Origin: an uncultured Lachnospiraceae bacterium
Lineage (GTDB): Bacteria; Bacillota; Clostridia; Lachnospirales; Lachnospiraceae
Reading direction: 5' to 3'
DNA: 7,569 bases
NCBI GenBank assembly: GCA_946533525.1
Contig: CAMNBW010000069.1
Coordinates: forward strand, 1-7,569
A program made the translations under genes and the position numbers. The first letter of the stretch is position 1, and the number at the start of each line of letters is the position of its first letter. Of this stretch, positions 1 through 5,227 are shown piece by piece. Below the pieces are notes generated by a model. That model was given only the letters and a program-made list of their open reading frames with translations. It ran no database searches and was not told where the DNA came from.

Positions 1-1013
1 AGGATGTCTTCGCCCTGTTTGTTCTTAAAGTGCATTGCGTTCGCGCAGCCGGTGTTCCTGTCTATGAAGTCTACGTGATAATTTCCCGCATCCTTGTCCC
101 AGGTTATGGCGATGGTGTCCTTCGTGCCCTTTCTCCAGCCTACTACCCAGGTGGGTTTGCCGAGGATGGTCGCGGCGCAGGTCGCGTGGATCATCTCGGT
201 CTCTGCCTCGGGACGGTCGTATTTCCACTGGGGAACATAGTTGCCGTGCTCGTCGAGGTGGTAGATGACCAGGGAATTGCCGTGGAAGGGGCTTATGCAG
301 CCAAGCTCGGGCTGGCCGTCACCGTCGAAGTCGAGGAGGACGGAATCGCTTGAGGGAACGCTTAAGAGGCGTTCTATCTCCCAGTCGGCTCCGGCGACGG
401 CGGGAGGGCTGAAAAGGAAGGTGCCTTCCTCGCAGCCTACTAAAGCGGCCTCGTAACCGCCGTAGTTCACCTTTGAAAAGCCGTGGTTTTTAAGCATATT
501 TCCCATGAGCTTGGTAAGCTTTAAGGGATTGTTCTCATTATATCCCGAAAGGTCCTCCGGCAGCACAGCTCCGTAGCAGGCGCCGGGGAAGCGCCAGTCG
601 TTTTTGTATTCATGACCTGTCTTAAGACAGCAGACTATTAAATAGTTCATTCCGCCGCGGCGGAGGATCCCGAAACGGTGAACGAAGGGGGCATTGCAGA
701 GGGTGCGGACCTCCCAGTTGTCCTTATGTTTAGGCGTAACTATTACTATCTTTGCCTCCAGAGAATCGTTTGGAGAATAGAATTTATGAGTCGCCAGAAA
801 CTGCCCGTCATTCCTTTCGGGAACCGGCGTCATTGTCATTACTCCGCCGGGCTCCTCCCATACGGTTTCCAGTCTTTCCCCGTCCTCGGAAAAAAGATAG
901 CAGGGATCCTGCTTTTCGGCAGCTACAAGAAAGCAATGTTCGCCTTTGTAATCCAGCTCCGACATGGAGTAGCATTTATTCAGTTCTGATATAACCTTCT
1001 TTTCAACCTTCAT
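1..1013 (-). CDS. FG-GAP/VCBS-like beta-propeller protein, no signal peptide (C-terminus beyond window)
   Basis: The reading frame is open from an ATG at 1013 (complement) to the window edge, giving 337 complete residues; the C-terminus is cut off. The start is set by GGAGG (complement of 1019-1023), five bases upstream. Residues 228-237 read DFDGDGQPEL, the DxDxDG calcium-loop pattern of FG-GAP/VCBS propeller blades. Around it are alternating hydrophobic strands, Gly turns and Trp/Tyr residues. Segments near 112-127 and 276-291 both start with His and run into a Gly turn and a short hydrophobic strand, suggesting repeated blades. The N-terminus (MKVEKKVISELNK) is charged, with no signal peptide or membrane segment, so the protein is probably cytosolic, which is unusual for FG-GAP proteins. 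It is divergent from ulaG and shares promoter elements with it, so a role in ascorbate or related sugar-acid metabolism (lactonase-like enzyme, sensor or scaffold) is inferred. The biochemical function is unknown. Confidence 0.85.
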   Translation of the reverse strand, partial: MKVEKKVISELNKCYSMSELDYKGEHCFLVAAEKQDPCYLFSEDGERLETVWEEPGGVMTMTPVPERNDGQFLATHKFYSPNDSLEAKIVIVTPKHKDNWEVRTLCNAPFVHRFGILRRGGMNYLIVCCLKTGHEYKNDWRFPGACYGAVLPEDLSGYNENNPLKLTKLMGNMLKNHGFSKVNYGGYEAALVGCEEGTFLFSPPAVAGADWEIERLLSVPSSDSVLLDFDGDGQPELGCISPFHGNSLVIYHLDEHGNYVPQWKYDRPEAETEMIHATCAATILGKPTWVVGWRKGTKDTIAITWDKDAGNYHVDFIDRNTGCANAMHFKNKQGEDI

Positions 1014-1037
1014 TTGAACCTCCTCAAATAATTTTAT

Positions 1038-1050
1038 AAACGAACATAAA
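1038..1050 (+). promoter_or_regulatory. Putative DeoR-family operator copy 1 (AAACGAACATAAA)
   Basis: This is an exact copy of the 13-bp element. It lies inside the predicted 5' leader of the leftward propeller gene, ending about 14 bases from its ribosome binding site. A bound repressor here could act as a roadblock or as a looping partner. The core CGAACA (TGTTCG on the other strand) resembles the TTCG-centred sites of GlpR-type DeoR-family repressors. Confidence 0.65.
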
Positions 1051-1101
1051 TAATGAAATTAACGAGCGTTTGCTCAAGAGTAAAATATGGGCGTTTCAAG
1101 C

Positions 1102-1115
1102 GGCTTATTTGAAAA
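1102..1115. repeat. 14-bp direct repeat, copy A (GGCTTATTTGAAAA)
   Basis: It is identical to 1420-1433. It lies at about +4 to +17 of the predicted leftward transcript. TTTCAA at 1094-1099 and TTGAAA at 1109-1114 also form an inverted repeat here. It may be a binding site for a second regulator; no family is assigned. Confidence 0.6.
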
Positions 1116-1124
1116 TATATATAC

Positions 1125-1153
1125 ATTATAATCTCGATATAATCGTTTTTCAA
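1125..1153 (-). promoter_or_regulatory. Leftward promoter of the propeller gene
   Basis: On the minus strand, TTGAAA (complement of 1148-1153) is followed after exactly 17 bases by a perfect TATAAT (complement of 1125-1130). Transcription would start near 1118, leaving a leader of about 105 bases before the ATG at 1013. A degenerate operator, AAACGATTATATC (complement of 1136-1148, 9 of 13 matching the consensus), starts at the last base of the -35 and fills most of the spacer. The spacer also holds an 11-bp palindrome, CGATTATATCG. Confidence 0.8.
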
Positions 1154-1224
1154 GTACAATCAGAAGCAAGTGAACAAATAAACTAAACCATAAGTTTGGA
1201 AAATTCAGCAAAAACAACAAATAG

Positions 1225-1237
1225 AAACGAACATAAA
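1225..1237 (+). promoter_or_regulatory. Putative DeoR-family operator copy 2 (AAACGAACATAAA)
   Basis: This second exact copy is midway between the two promoters, about 72 bases upstream of the leftward -35 and 144 bases upstream of the rightward -35. It overlaps neither promoter, so an auxiliary or looping role is the likeliest reading. Confidence 0.65.
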
Positions 1238-1352
1238 CTTTAAAATAACATGCCAGTTCCTGAAAACATCATAAACGGCAGGATTTTACGATACGAATGT
1301 CTGTATGGTAAAACTGCACAAACGGATACCGGCGCCGCCTGCCTGCCAGATA

Positions 1353-1376
1353 AAACGAACATAAAACGAACAAAAA
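1353..1376 (+). promoter_or_regulatory. Putative DeoR-family operators copies 3 and 4, overlapping tandem pair
   Basis: An exact AAACGAACATAAA at 1353-1365 overlaps by two bases a one-mismatch copy, AAACGAACAAAAA, at 1364-1376. The repeat step is 11 bp, about one helical turn, so two subunits would bind the same face of the DNA. The pair abuts the -35 box of the ulaG promoter. The step from copy 4 to copy 5 is 22 bp, which keeps the phase. Confidence 0.7.
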
Positions 1377-1380
1377 TAGC

Positions 1381-1409
1381 TTGAAAAACGAACACAAAAC
1401 TTTTATGAT
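1381..1409 (+). promoter_or_regulatory. Rightward promoter of the ulaG operon
   Basis: TTGAAA at 1381-1386, a 17-base spacer and TATGAT at 1404-1409 form a near-consensus sigma-70 promoter. The predicted start is near 1416, giving a leader of about 72 bases to the ulaG ATG. The 13-bp operator copy at 1386-1398 lies between the -35 and -10 boxes, so a bound repressor would block RNA polymerase. Confidence 0.8.
1386..1398 (+). promoter_or_regulatory. Putative DeoR-family operator copy 5 (AAACGAACACAAA) within the ulaG promoter
   Basis: This copy has one mismatch to the consensus (position 10, T to C). It starts on the last base of the -35 box and fills the 17-base spacer of the rightward promoter. 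It is the copy best placed for direct repression. A weaker look-alike, with GAACA at 1410-1414, follows just after the -10. Confidence 0.7.
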
Positions 1410-1419
1410 GAACACATCA

Positions 1420-1433
1420 GGCTTATTTGAAAA
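1420..1433. repeat. 14-bp direct repeat, copy B (GGCTTATTTGAAAA)
   Basis: It is identical to 1102-1115 and lies at about +5 to +18 of the predicted ulaG transcript. Both copies therefore flank their start sites at nearly the same distance, although their orientation relative to transcription differs. Confidence 0.6.
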
Positions 1434-1449
1434 GCGATTTGAAATGCGA
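1426..1449 (+). repeat. 12-bp tandem repeat in the ulaG leader
   Basis: TTTGAAAAGCGA at 1426-1437 is followed directly by TTTGAAATGCGA at 1438-1449, with one mismatch. It lies in the predicted untranslated leader, about 25 bases before the ulaG ribosome binding site. The repeat step again approximates a helical turn. A related TTGAAACGC occurs on the opposite strand near 1091-1099. Its function is unknown. Confidence 0.45.
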
Positions 1450-1487
1450 TTGCAACGTAAACATTATTTAAACAGGAGGTAGGAGAA

Positions 1488-2591
1488 ATGAGTAAGGTTT
1501 CGGAAATGACCAGAGAGAGCTGGATCATGAACACCTTCCCCGAATGGGGTACCTGGCTAGTCGAGGACATTGAAAATGAAGTCGTTCAGCCGGGGAATGT
1601 GGCCATGTGGTGGCTCGGATGCACCGGCATCTGGTTTAAGACTCCCGGAAACGCCAACATCACCATCGACTTATGGTGCGGAAACGGCAAGAGGACTCAC
1701 GGCGACGGAAAGATGAAGCCCGGCCACCAGATGGCAAATATGTGCGGCGGGCGCATGATGCAGCCCAACTTAAGGAACGTTCCCTTCGTTATCGATCCCT
1801 TTGCCTTTAAGCAGGTGGATGCGGTGCTGGCGACACACTATCATCAGGATCACATGTCCGCGGAGTGGGCGGCGCACGTTATCCAGAGCGATATGAAGAC
1901 AACGGACGAAAACGGCAAGGAGATACCGGTTCCCTTCATAGGACCCGCAAAGTCAGTGGAGACCTGGGTTAAGTGGGGAGTTCCCGAGGAGCGCTGCAAG
2001 ACGGTTAAGCCCGGAGATGTGATAAAGATCAAGGATATCGAGATAGTCTGCCTGGACAGCTTTGACCGCACCTGTATCGTGACCACGGACTCCACCGGTG
2101 AGGACAGGGAGGAGCTGACGGGCAAGTGCCCTACGGATATGGATGAAAAGGCGGTCAATTATCTGGTAAAGACCCCCGGCGGAAACATCTATCATTCGGG
2201 AGACTCCCACTTCTCGATCTATTTTGCAAAGCACGGCAAGGATCACGACATCGACGTAGCCTTCGGCTCCTTCGGCGAGAACCCCATCGGTATGCAGGAT
2301 AAGATGACCTCCATAGATGTTTTGAGAATGGCGGAAAATCTCCAGTGTAAGGTGGTCATCCCGATACATTGGGATGTATGGACGAATTTCCAGGCAGACT
2401 GCGAGGAGATAAAGCTGCTCTACGATTTCAAAAAGGACAGGAACGAGTATAAGTTCCATCCCTTCTTCTGGCAGGTGGGAGGCAAATACGTTTATCCCCA
2501 GGATAAGGACAAGATTTATTACCACCACCGCAGAGGCTTCGAGGACTGCTTCGAGCATCCGCAGAACATTCCCTTCAGGTCGTGTCTGTAA
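1488..2591 (+). CDS. ulaG: L-ascorbate-6-phosphate lactonase UlaG
   Basis: This cytosolic metallo-beta-lactamase-fold enzyme hydrolyses the lactone ring of L-ascorbate-6-phosphate to 3-keto-L-gulonate-6-phosphate, the first step after PTS uptake. The 367-residue product follows E. coli UlaG (about 354) closely along its length. The N-terminal MSKV..TRESWI block fixes the start, backed by AGGAGG at 1474-1479. The metal-binding signature HxHxDH is at H117, H119, D121 and H122 (THYHQDH). Other family blocks are MWWLGCTGIW at 40-49, HSGDSH at 236-241, GSFGENP at 260-266 and IPIHWDVWTNFQAD at 291-304. Slightly longer loops around 137-147 and 200-214 explain the extra length. It is first in a rightward operon, 19 bases ahead of ulaC. 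The promoter at 1381-1409 and its operators predict repression by a DeoR-type regulator. Family assignment is secure; the substrate follows from homology and the adjacent ascorbate-type PTS genes. Confidence 0.96.
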   Translation: MSKVSEMTRESWIMNTFPEWGTWLVEDIENEVVQPGNVAMWWLGCTGIWFKTPGNANITIDLWCGNGKRTHGDGKMKPGHQMANMCGGRMMQPNLRNVPFVIDPFAFKQVDAVLATHYHQDHMSAEWAAHVIQSDMKTTDENGKEIPVPFIGPAKSVETWVKWGVPEERCKTVKPGDVIKIKDIEIVCLDSFDRTCIVTTDSTGEDREELTGKCPTDMDEKAVNYLVKTPGGNIYHSGDSHFSIYFAKHGKDHDIDVAFGSFGENPIGMQDKMTSIDVLRMAENLQCKVVIPIHWDVWTNFQADCEEIKLLYDFKKDRNEYKFHPFFWQVGGKYVYPQDKDKIYYHHRRGFEDCFEHPQNIPFRSCL

Positions 2592-2610
2592 TTAAAGATG
2601 GGAGGTAAAT

Positions 2611-3096
2611 ATGTCTACGGTATTACAGGAAATAGTTGAGAAAAAGCACTACAGCTTTATCGACGGCAAGGACGTTACCTGGCAGGAGGCGGTCCGCTTG
2701 AGTGCCCTGCCGCTGGTGGCCGACGGAAGCGTTTCCGAGGACTATTACAAGCAGATAGTAAGCTGCATCGAAAAGTACGGTCCCTACATGGTATTCGAGC
2801 ACAATATCGCAATGCCCCATACCACGGAGAATCCCATAGGTGCCTTTAAGACGGGGATCGGCTTTATGGTTTCGAACGAGCTCATAGATTTCGGAGAGGA
2901 CGAGGACGGCGAGAAAAAGGAGGCAAATATTTTCTTCACCCTTTCCTCGGTCAATTCCGACGAGCATATGAACAATATACAGCAGCTTTCGCAGATCTTC
3001 TGCAACGACGAGCTGATAGACGCGCTTGCTGCGGCAAGAACTCCTGAGGATATTCTCGCGGCTGAGGAGAAGTACCCCTGCGAGGAAGAGGATTAG
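2611..3096 (+). CDS. ulaC: PTS ascorbate transporter subunit EIIA (UlaC)
   Basis: This is the cytosolic EIIA component of the ascorbate phosphotransferase. It accepts phosphate from HPr and passes it to the EIIB cysteine. The 161-residue protein has the PTS EIIA type 2 (mannitol/fructose-like) fold. The phospho-acceptor His is H70 in the motif IAMPHT (66-71), preceded by KYGPYMVFEHN. VTWQEAVRLSALPLVADGSV at 22-41 is the usual N-terminal element, and the C-terminal PEDILAAEEKY helix is present. The length is close to E. coli UlaC (about 154). GGGAGGT at 2600-2606 supports the ATG. It lies 19 bases after ulaG, clearly in the same transcription unit, and is separated from ulaA by a 119-base gap that carries two hairpins. 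The family is secure; ascorbate specificity rests on its neighbours. Confidence 0.93.
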   Translation: MSTVLQEIVEKKHYSFIDGKDVTWQEAVRLSALPLVADGSVSEDYYKQIVSCIEKYGPYMVFEHNIAMPHTTENPIGAFKTGIGFMVSNELIDFGEDEDGEKKEANIFFTLSSVNSDEHMNNIQQLSQIFCNDELIDALAAARTPEDILAAEEKYPCEEED

Positions 3097-3128
3097 GTTA
3101 AGGTTTTAAAGTTTTAGAAAGGGAGTTC

Positions 3129-3191
3129 GAGTGCCCATCTACGTTGTGAAACACTATGAGGCACTCTGGCAATTTGCTTCGCAAATTGTCA
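3129..3191 (+). repeat. Double-hairpin intergenic element between ulaC and ulaA
   Basis: GAGTGCC at 3129-3135 pairs with GGCACTC at 3160-3166 across a 24-base loop. Immediately next to it, TGGCAATTTGC at 3167-3177 pairs with GCAAATTGTCA at 3181-3191 around a UUC loop, an 11-bp stem with one G-U pair. No T-tract follows, so it is not a standard terminator. It ends about 11 bases before the ulaA ribosome binding site. Its compact two-stem form looks like a dispersed REP/MITE-like palindrome or an mRNA processing or stability element. Copy number cannot be judged from this window. Confidence 0.65.
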
Positions 3192-3215
3192 CTACATAAC
3201 GAAAGGAGTAAAATT

Positions 3216-4706
3216 ATGCAAATTTTAGCTGCAATATGGGATTTCTTTGCAACTTATATTTTACAGAAGGCGCCTTACATGGTGGGCTTCCTGACACTCG
3301 TCGGCTACTGCCTGATGGGAAAGAAGTGGTACGACACGCTGGCAGGTACCTTAAAGGCCATTATAGGAATGCTGATACTGAACGCAGGTTCCGGCGGACT
3401 GACCAGCAATTTCCGCCCGATCCTTGCGGGACTTAAGGATCGTTTCAATCTTACCGCCTGCGTAATAGACCCCTATTACGGACAGAACGCGGTTACGGCA
3501 GGAGTTGAGGAGGTATTCGGAAAGGGCTTTTCACAGGTTATGACCCTCCTGCTCATCGCCTTCATCGTAAACATACTATTGGTTCGTTTCAACAAGATCA
3601 CGAAGTGCCGTACACTGTTCACCACAGGACACGTACAGGTGCAGCAGGCCGCAACGGCTTACTGGCTCATCCTCTTTGCCCTGCCCGCTCTTCGCAATAA
3701 CGACGTGGCCCTCATGGTAGTTATGTCCGTTATCCTCGGAGCTTACTGGGCAGTAGGTTCAAACCTTACCGTTAAGCCCATGCAGGAGCTTACAGAGGGT
3801 GCAGGCTTCGCCATCGCCCACCAGCAGATGTTCGGTATCCGCCTCGGAGCCTTCCTTGCCGACAAGCTCTTCGGCAGCAAGGGCGGCAAGAGGAAGGTTA
3901 AGAAGGTGGGAGATCTGGAGATGCCCGGCTTCTTCTCGATCTTCAACGAGAACATGGTTTGTACCGCAATACTGATGACGGTATTCTTTGGAATTATAAT
4001 GATAATCATCGGAAAGCCCTTCTTTATCGAGTCCGGCGCTACGAGCGAGACAGAGAACTTTGGCTTCTATATCTTCAACACCTCGCTTCAGTTCGCGGTT
4101 TATCTGGCGATCCTGCAGCTGGGCGTACGTACCTTCGTTACAGAGCTTACCGCTTCCTTCCAGGGTATCGCTGACAAGCTTCTGCCTTCGTCAGTTCCCG
4201 GCGTTGACTGCGCGGTCTGCTACGGCTTCGGCGATGCGAACGCGGTTACCTTCGGCTTCCTTGCAGGTCTGACAGGACAGATCATAGCGATCATCGCTCT
4301 TATAGTTATGGGATCGCCTACGATCATCATCTGCGGTTTCGTTCCGGTATTCTTCGACAATGCCACCATCGGCCTTGTTGCCAACGAAAAGGGCGGAATG
4401 AAGGCCTGCCTGGTAATCCCCTTCTTCTCGGGTCTTATCCAGGTCTTCGGTGCAGCTCTTATCTCCGGTTGGGTAGGTCTTGCAGATTACGGCGGATACC
4501 TCGGAATGTTCGACTGGGATACGGTATGGCCGCTCTTCACGGTTTCCATGCACTATCTTGGCTACATAGGCGTTGCGCTCGTGGTTATCGTTCTGCTGGC
4601 AATTCCCCAGATCGAGTACCGCATGGACCCCAAGGGCTACTTCCTTATAACAGAGGACTACGAGGCTTATCAGGAGCATATTAAGAGCAAGGAAAAGGCT
4701 GCATAA
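3216..4706 (+). CDS. ulaA: PTS ascorbate transporter subunit EIIC (UlaA permease)
   Basis: This is the membrane permease of the ascorbate PTS, which carries L-ascorbate across the cytoplasmic membrane while it is phosphorylated by UlaB. From the ATG at 3216 it has 496 residues (E. coli UlaA about 465), with roughly ten or more hydrophobic segments. Family blocks are LNAGSGGLTSNFRP at 55-68, TTGHVQVQQA at 136-145, EGAGFAIAHQQMFG at 184-197, LPGFFSIF-like MPGFFSIFNEN at 226-236 and the pore-side FVPVFFDNATIG at 355-366. The start at 3216 is chosen because AAAGGAG (3203-3209) lies just upstream and MQILAAIWDFF matches the family N-terminus. An in-frame ATG at 3156 would add 20 unlike residues and lies inside the hairpin element. 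A long charged tail (about 467-496) follows the last membrane segment. A GC-rich hairpin lies between it and ulaB. Confidence 0.95.
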   Translation: MQILAAIWDFFATYILQKAPYMVGFLTLVGYCLMGKKWYDTLAGTLKAIIGMLILNAGSGGLTSNFRPILAGLKDRFNLTACVIDPYYGQNAVTAGVEEVFGKGFSQVMTLLLIAFIVNILLVRFNKITKCRTLFTTGHVQVQQAATAYWLILFALPALRNNDVALMVVMSVILGAYWAVGSNLTVKPMQELTEGAGFAIAHQQMFGIRLGAFLADKLFGSKGGKRKVKKVGDLEMPGFFSIFNENMVCTAILMTVFFGIIMIIIGKPFFIESGATSETENFGFYIFNTSLQFAVYLAILQLGVRTFVTELTASFQGIADKLLPSSVPGVDCAVCYGFGDANAVTFGFLAGLTGQIIAIIALIVMGSPTIIICGFVPVFFDNATIGLVANEKGGMKACLVIPFFSGLIQVFGAALISGWVGLADYGGYLGMFDWDTVWPLFTVSMHYLGYIGVALVVIVLLAIPQIEYRMDPKGYFLITEDYEAYQEHIKSKEKAA

Positions 4707-4710
4707 TATT

Positions 4711-4738
4711 CGGGCGGTCCTGGTTTTCAGGCCGCCCG
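4711..4738 (+). other. GC-rich intercistronic hairpin between ulaA and ulaB
   Basis: CGGGCGG, a bulged T and CCTG pair with CAGG, C and CGCCCG around a GTTTT loop, giving an 11-bp stem starting 4 bases after the ulaA stop. No T-run follows (the sequence continues ggtgggagtaaaa), so full termination is unlikely. It could protect the upstream mRNA end or give partial termination that sets the UlaA:UlaB ratio. Confidence 0.7.
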
Positions 4739-4788
4739 GGTGGGAGTAAAATACGATAAAACATTATTAATGAAAGGAAATATTAACT

Positions 4789-5097
4789 ATGGCAAAACTT
4801 GACGGAAAGAAATTACTTGCATGCTGCGCAAACGGCGCAGGCTCTTCACTGATGATGGAAAACGCCATCAAGAAGGTTATGACAAAGTACAGCATTAAGC
4901 CCGGAGAACTCAGGCACTGTGCGGTATCCGAGGGAAAGAGCGCAGCGAGGAACTACGACGTGGTCTTCTGCGCAAAGACTTTCATCAAGAACTTTGAGGA
5001 TGTGGGACCCAATACCACGGTCATTCCTTTAAAGAACGTTATGTCCGATAAGGAGATAGAGGCAGGGCTCAAGGAGGCAGGGCTTCTCGACGAGTAG
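4789..5097 (+). CDS. ulaB: PTS ascorbate transporter subunit EIIB (UlaB)
   Basis: This small cytosolic EIIB of the PTS lactose/cellobiose-like IIB fold carries phosphate on a cysteine and transfers it to ascorbate bound by UlaA. The product has 102 residues, matching the usual 95-105. The phosphorylation loop CANGAGSS (13-20) follows the first strand, so C13 is the likely phospho-cysteine; C12 directly before it is an extra cysteine. The block HCAVSEGKSA at 43-52 corresponds to the conserved SCAVGEYKS region of E. coli UlaB. AAAGGAA at 4773-4779 supports the start. The gap to ulaA is 82 bases. EIIA, EIIC and EIIB are thus separate polypeptides in the order C-A-B, unlike the A-B-C order in E. 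coli. It is probably the last gene before a strong stem-loop. Confidence 0.94.
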   Translation: MAKLDGKKLLACCANGAGSSLMMENAIKKVMTKYSIKPGELRHCAVSEGKSAARNYDVVFCAKTFIKNFEDVGPNTTVIPLKNVMSDKEIEAGLKEAGLLDE

Positions 5098-5135
5098 TAA
5101 AGATATATAAAACTATTATTTAGTCAAAATACAAC

Positions 5136-5190
5136 AGAGCCGGGCTTTTAAACCAATACTATTTATTGTATAGTTTTAGAGTCCGGCTCT
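5136..5190 (+). terminator. Long imperfect stem-loop after ulaB (possible terminator or processing site)
   Basis: AGAGCCGG at 5136-5143 pairs perfectly with CCGGCTCT at 5183-5190. Inside, a further five pairs, a U-U mismatch, four pairs, a small internal loop and ATAC/GTAT (5156-5159 with 5168-5171) give about 21 base pairs around an 8-base loop. A clear T-run does not follow on either strand; AAAAATTTTT lies 12-20 bases later. The structure is convincing but its role as a terminator is uncertain. It would divide the ula transport genes from the HAD-regulator-membrane protein genes. Confidence 0.5.
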
Positions 5191-5227
5191 TAAGAGTCAC
5201 ATAAAAATTTTTGAAGGCGGTAGCTTA

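Larger units (their letters stand above)
1014..1487. promoter_or_regulatory. Divergent regulatory region between the propeller gene and ulaG
   Basis: These 474 bases carry no convincing ORF and are much more AT-rich than the flanking genes, apart from a short GC-rich patch at about 1329-1350 (ccggcgccgcctgcctgcc). They contain a leftward and a rightward sigma-70-type promoter, five good copies of a 13-bp putative operator, a 14-bp direct repeat just downstream of each predicted start site, and a 12-bp tandem repeat in the ulaG leader. The region is long for a two-gene divergent spacer, which suits multi-site repression with looping. The individual elements are listed separately. Confidence 0.85.

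Noticed and set aside
30..353. Plus-strand open frame of 107 codons at the left edge
   Set aside because: It overlaps the minus-strand propeller gene, which has a strong ribosome binding site, a DxDxDG motif and an uninterrupted frame from 1013 to the edge.
354..375. Small inverted repeat around gaacgcttaagaggcgttc
   Set aside because: It is inside the coding sequence of the propeller gene and is short, so it is most likely coincidental.
1038..1398. Short repeats considered as a CRISPR array
   Set aside because: The repeats are 13 bp, irregularly spaced (11, 22, 128 and 187 bp) and overlap promoters, with no cas genes. They fit operators.
1426..1455. CcpA cre-like site in the ulaG leader
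   Set aside because: TTTGAAAAGCG and TTTGAAATGCG have one base too many between TG and CG compared with the cre consensus, and lack the symmetric right half.
1953..2558. 201-codon minus-strand open frame across ulaG
   Set aside because: It is antisense to a strongly conserved ulaG frame and has no recognisable motifs; it is a shadow frame.
3156..3215. Upstream in-frame ATG giving ulaA 20 extra N-terminal residues
   Set aside because: It lies in the double-hairpin element and lacks a good ribosome binding site. The ATG at 3216 has AAAGGAG upstream and gives the family-like N-terminus MQILAAIWDFF.
4191..4679. 162-codon minus-strand open frame across ulaA
   Set aside because: It is antisense to conserved UlaA membrane segments, and its Cys/Asp/Glu-rich composition is typical of a reverse-complement shadow.
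4711..4738. Rho-independent terminator after ulaA
   Set aside because: The stem is strong but no T-tract follows, and ulaB, which is needed with ulaA, lies directly downstream.
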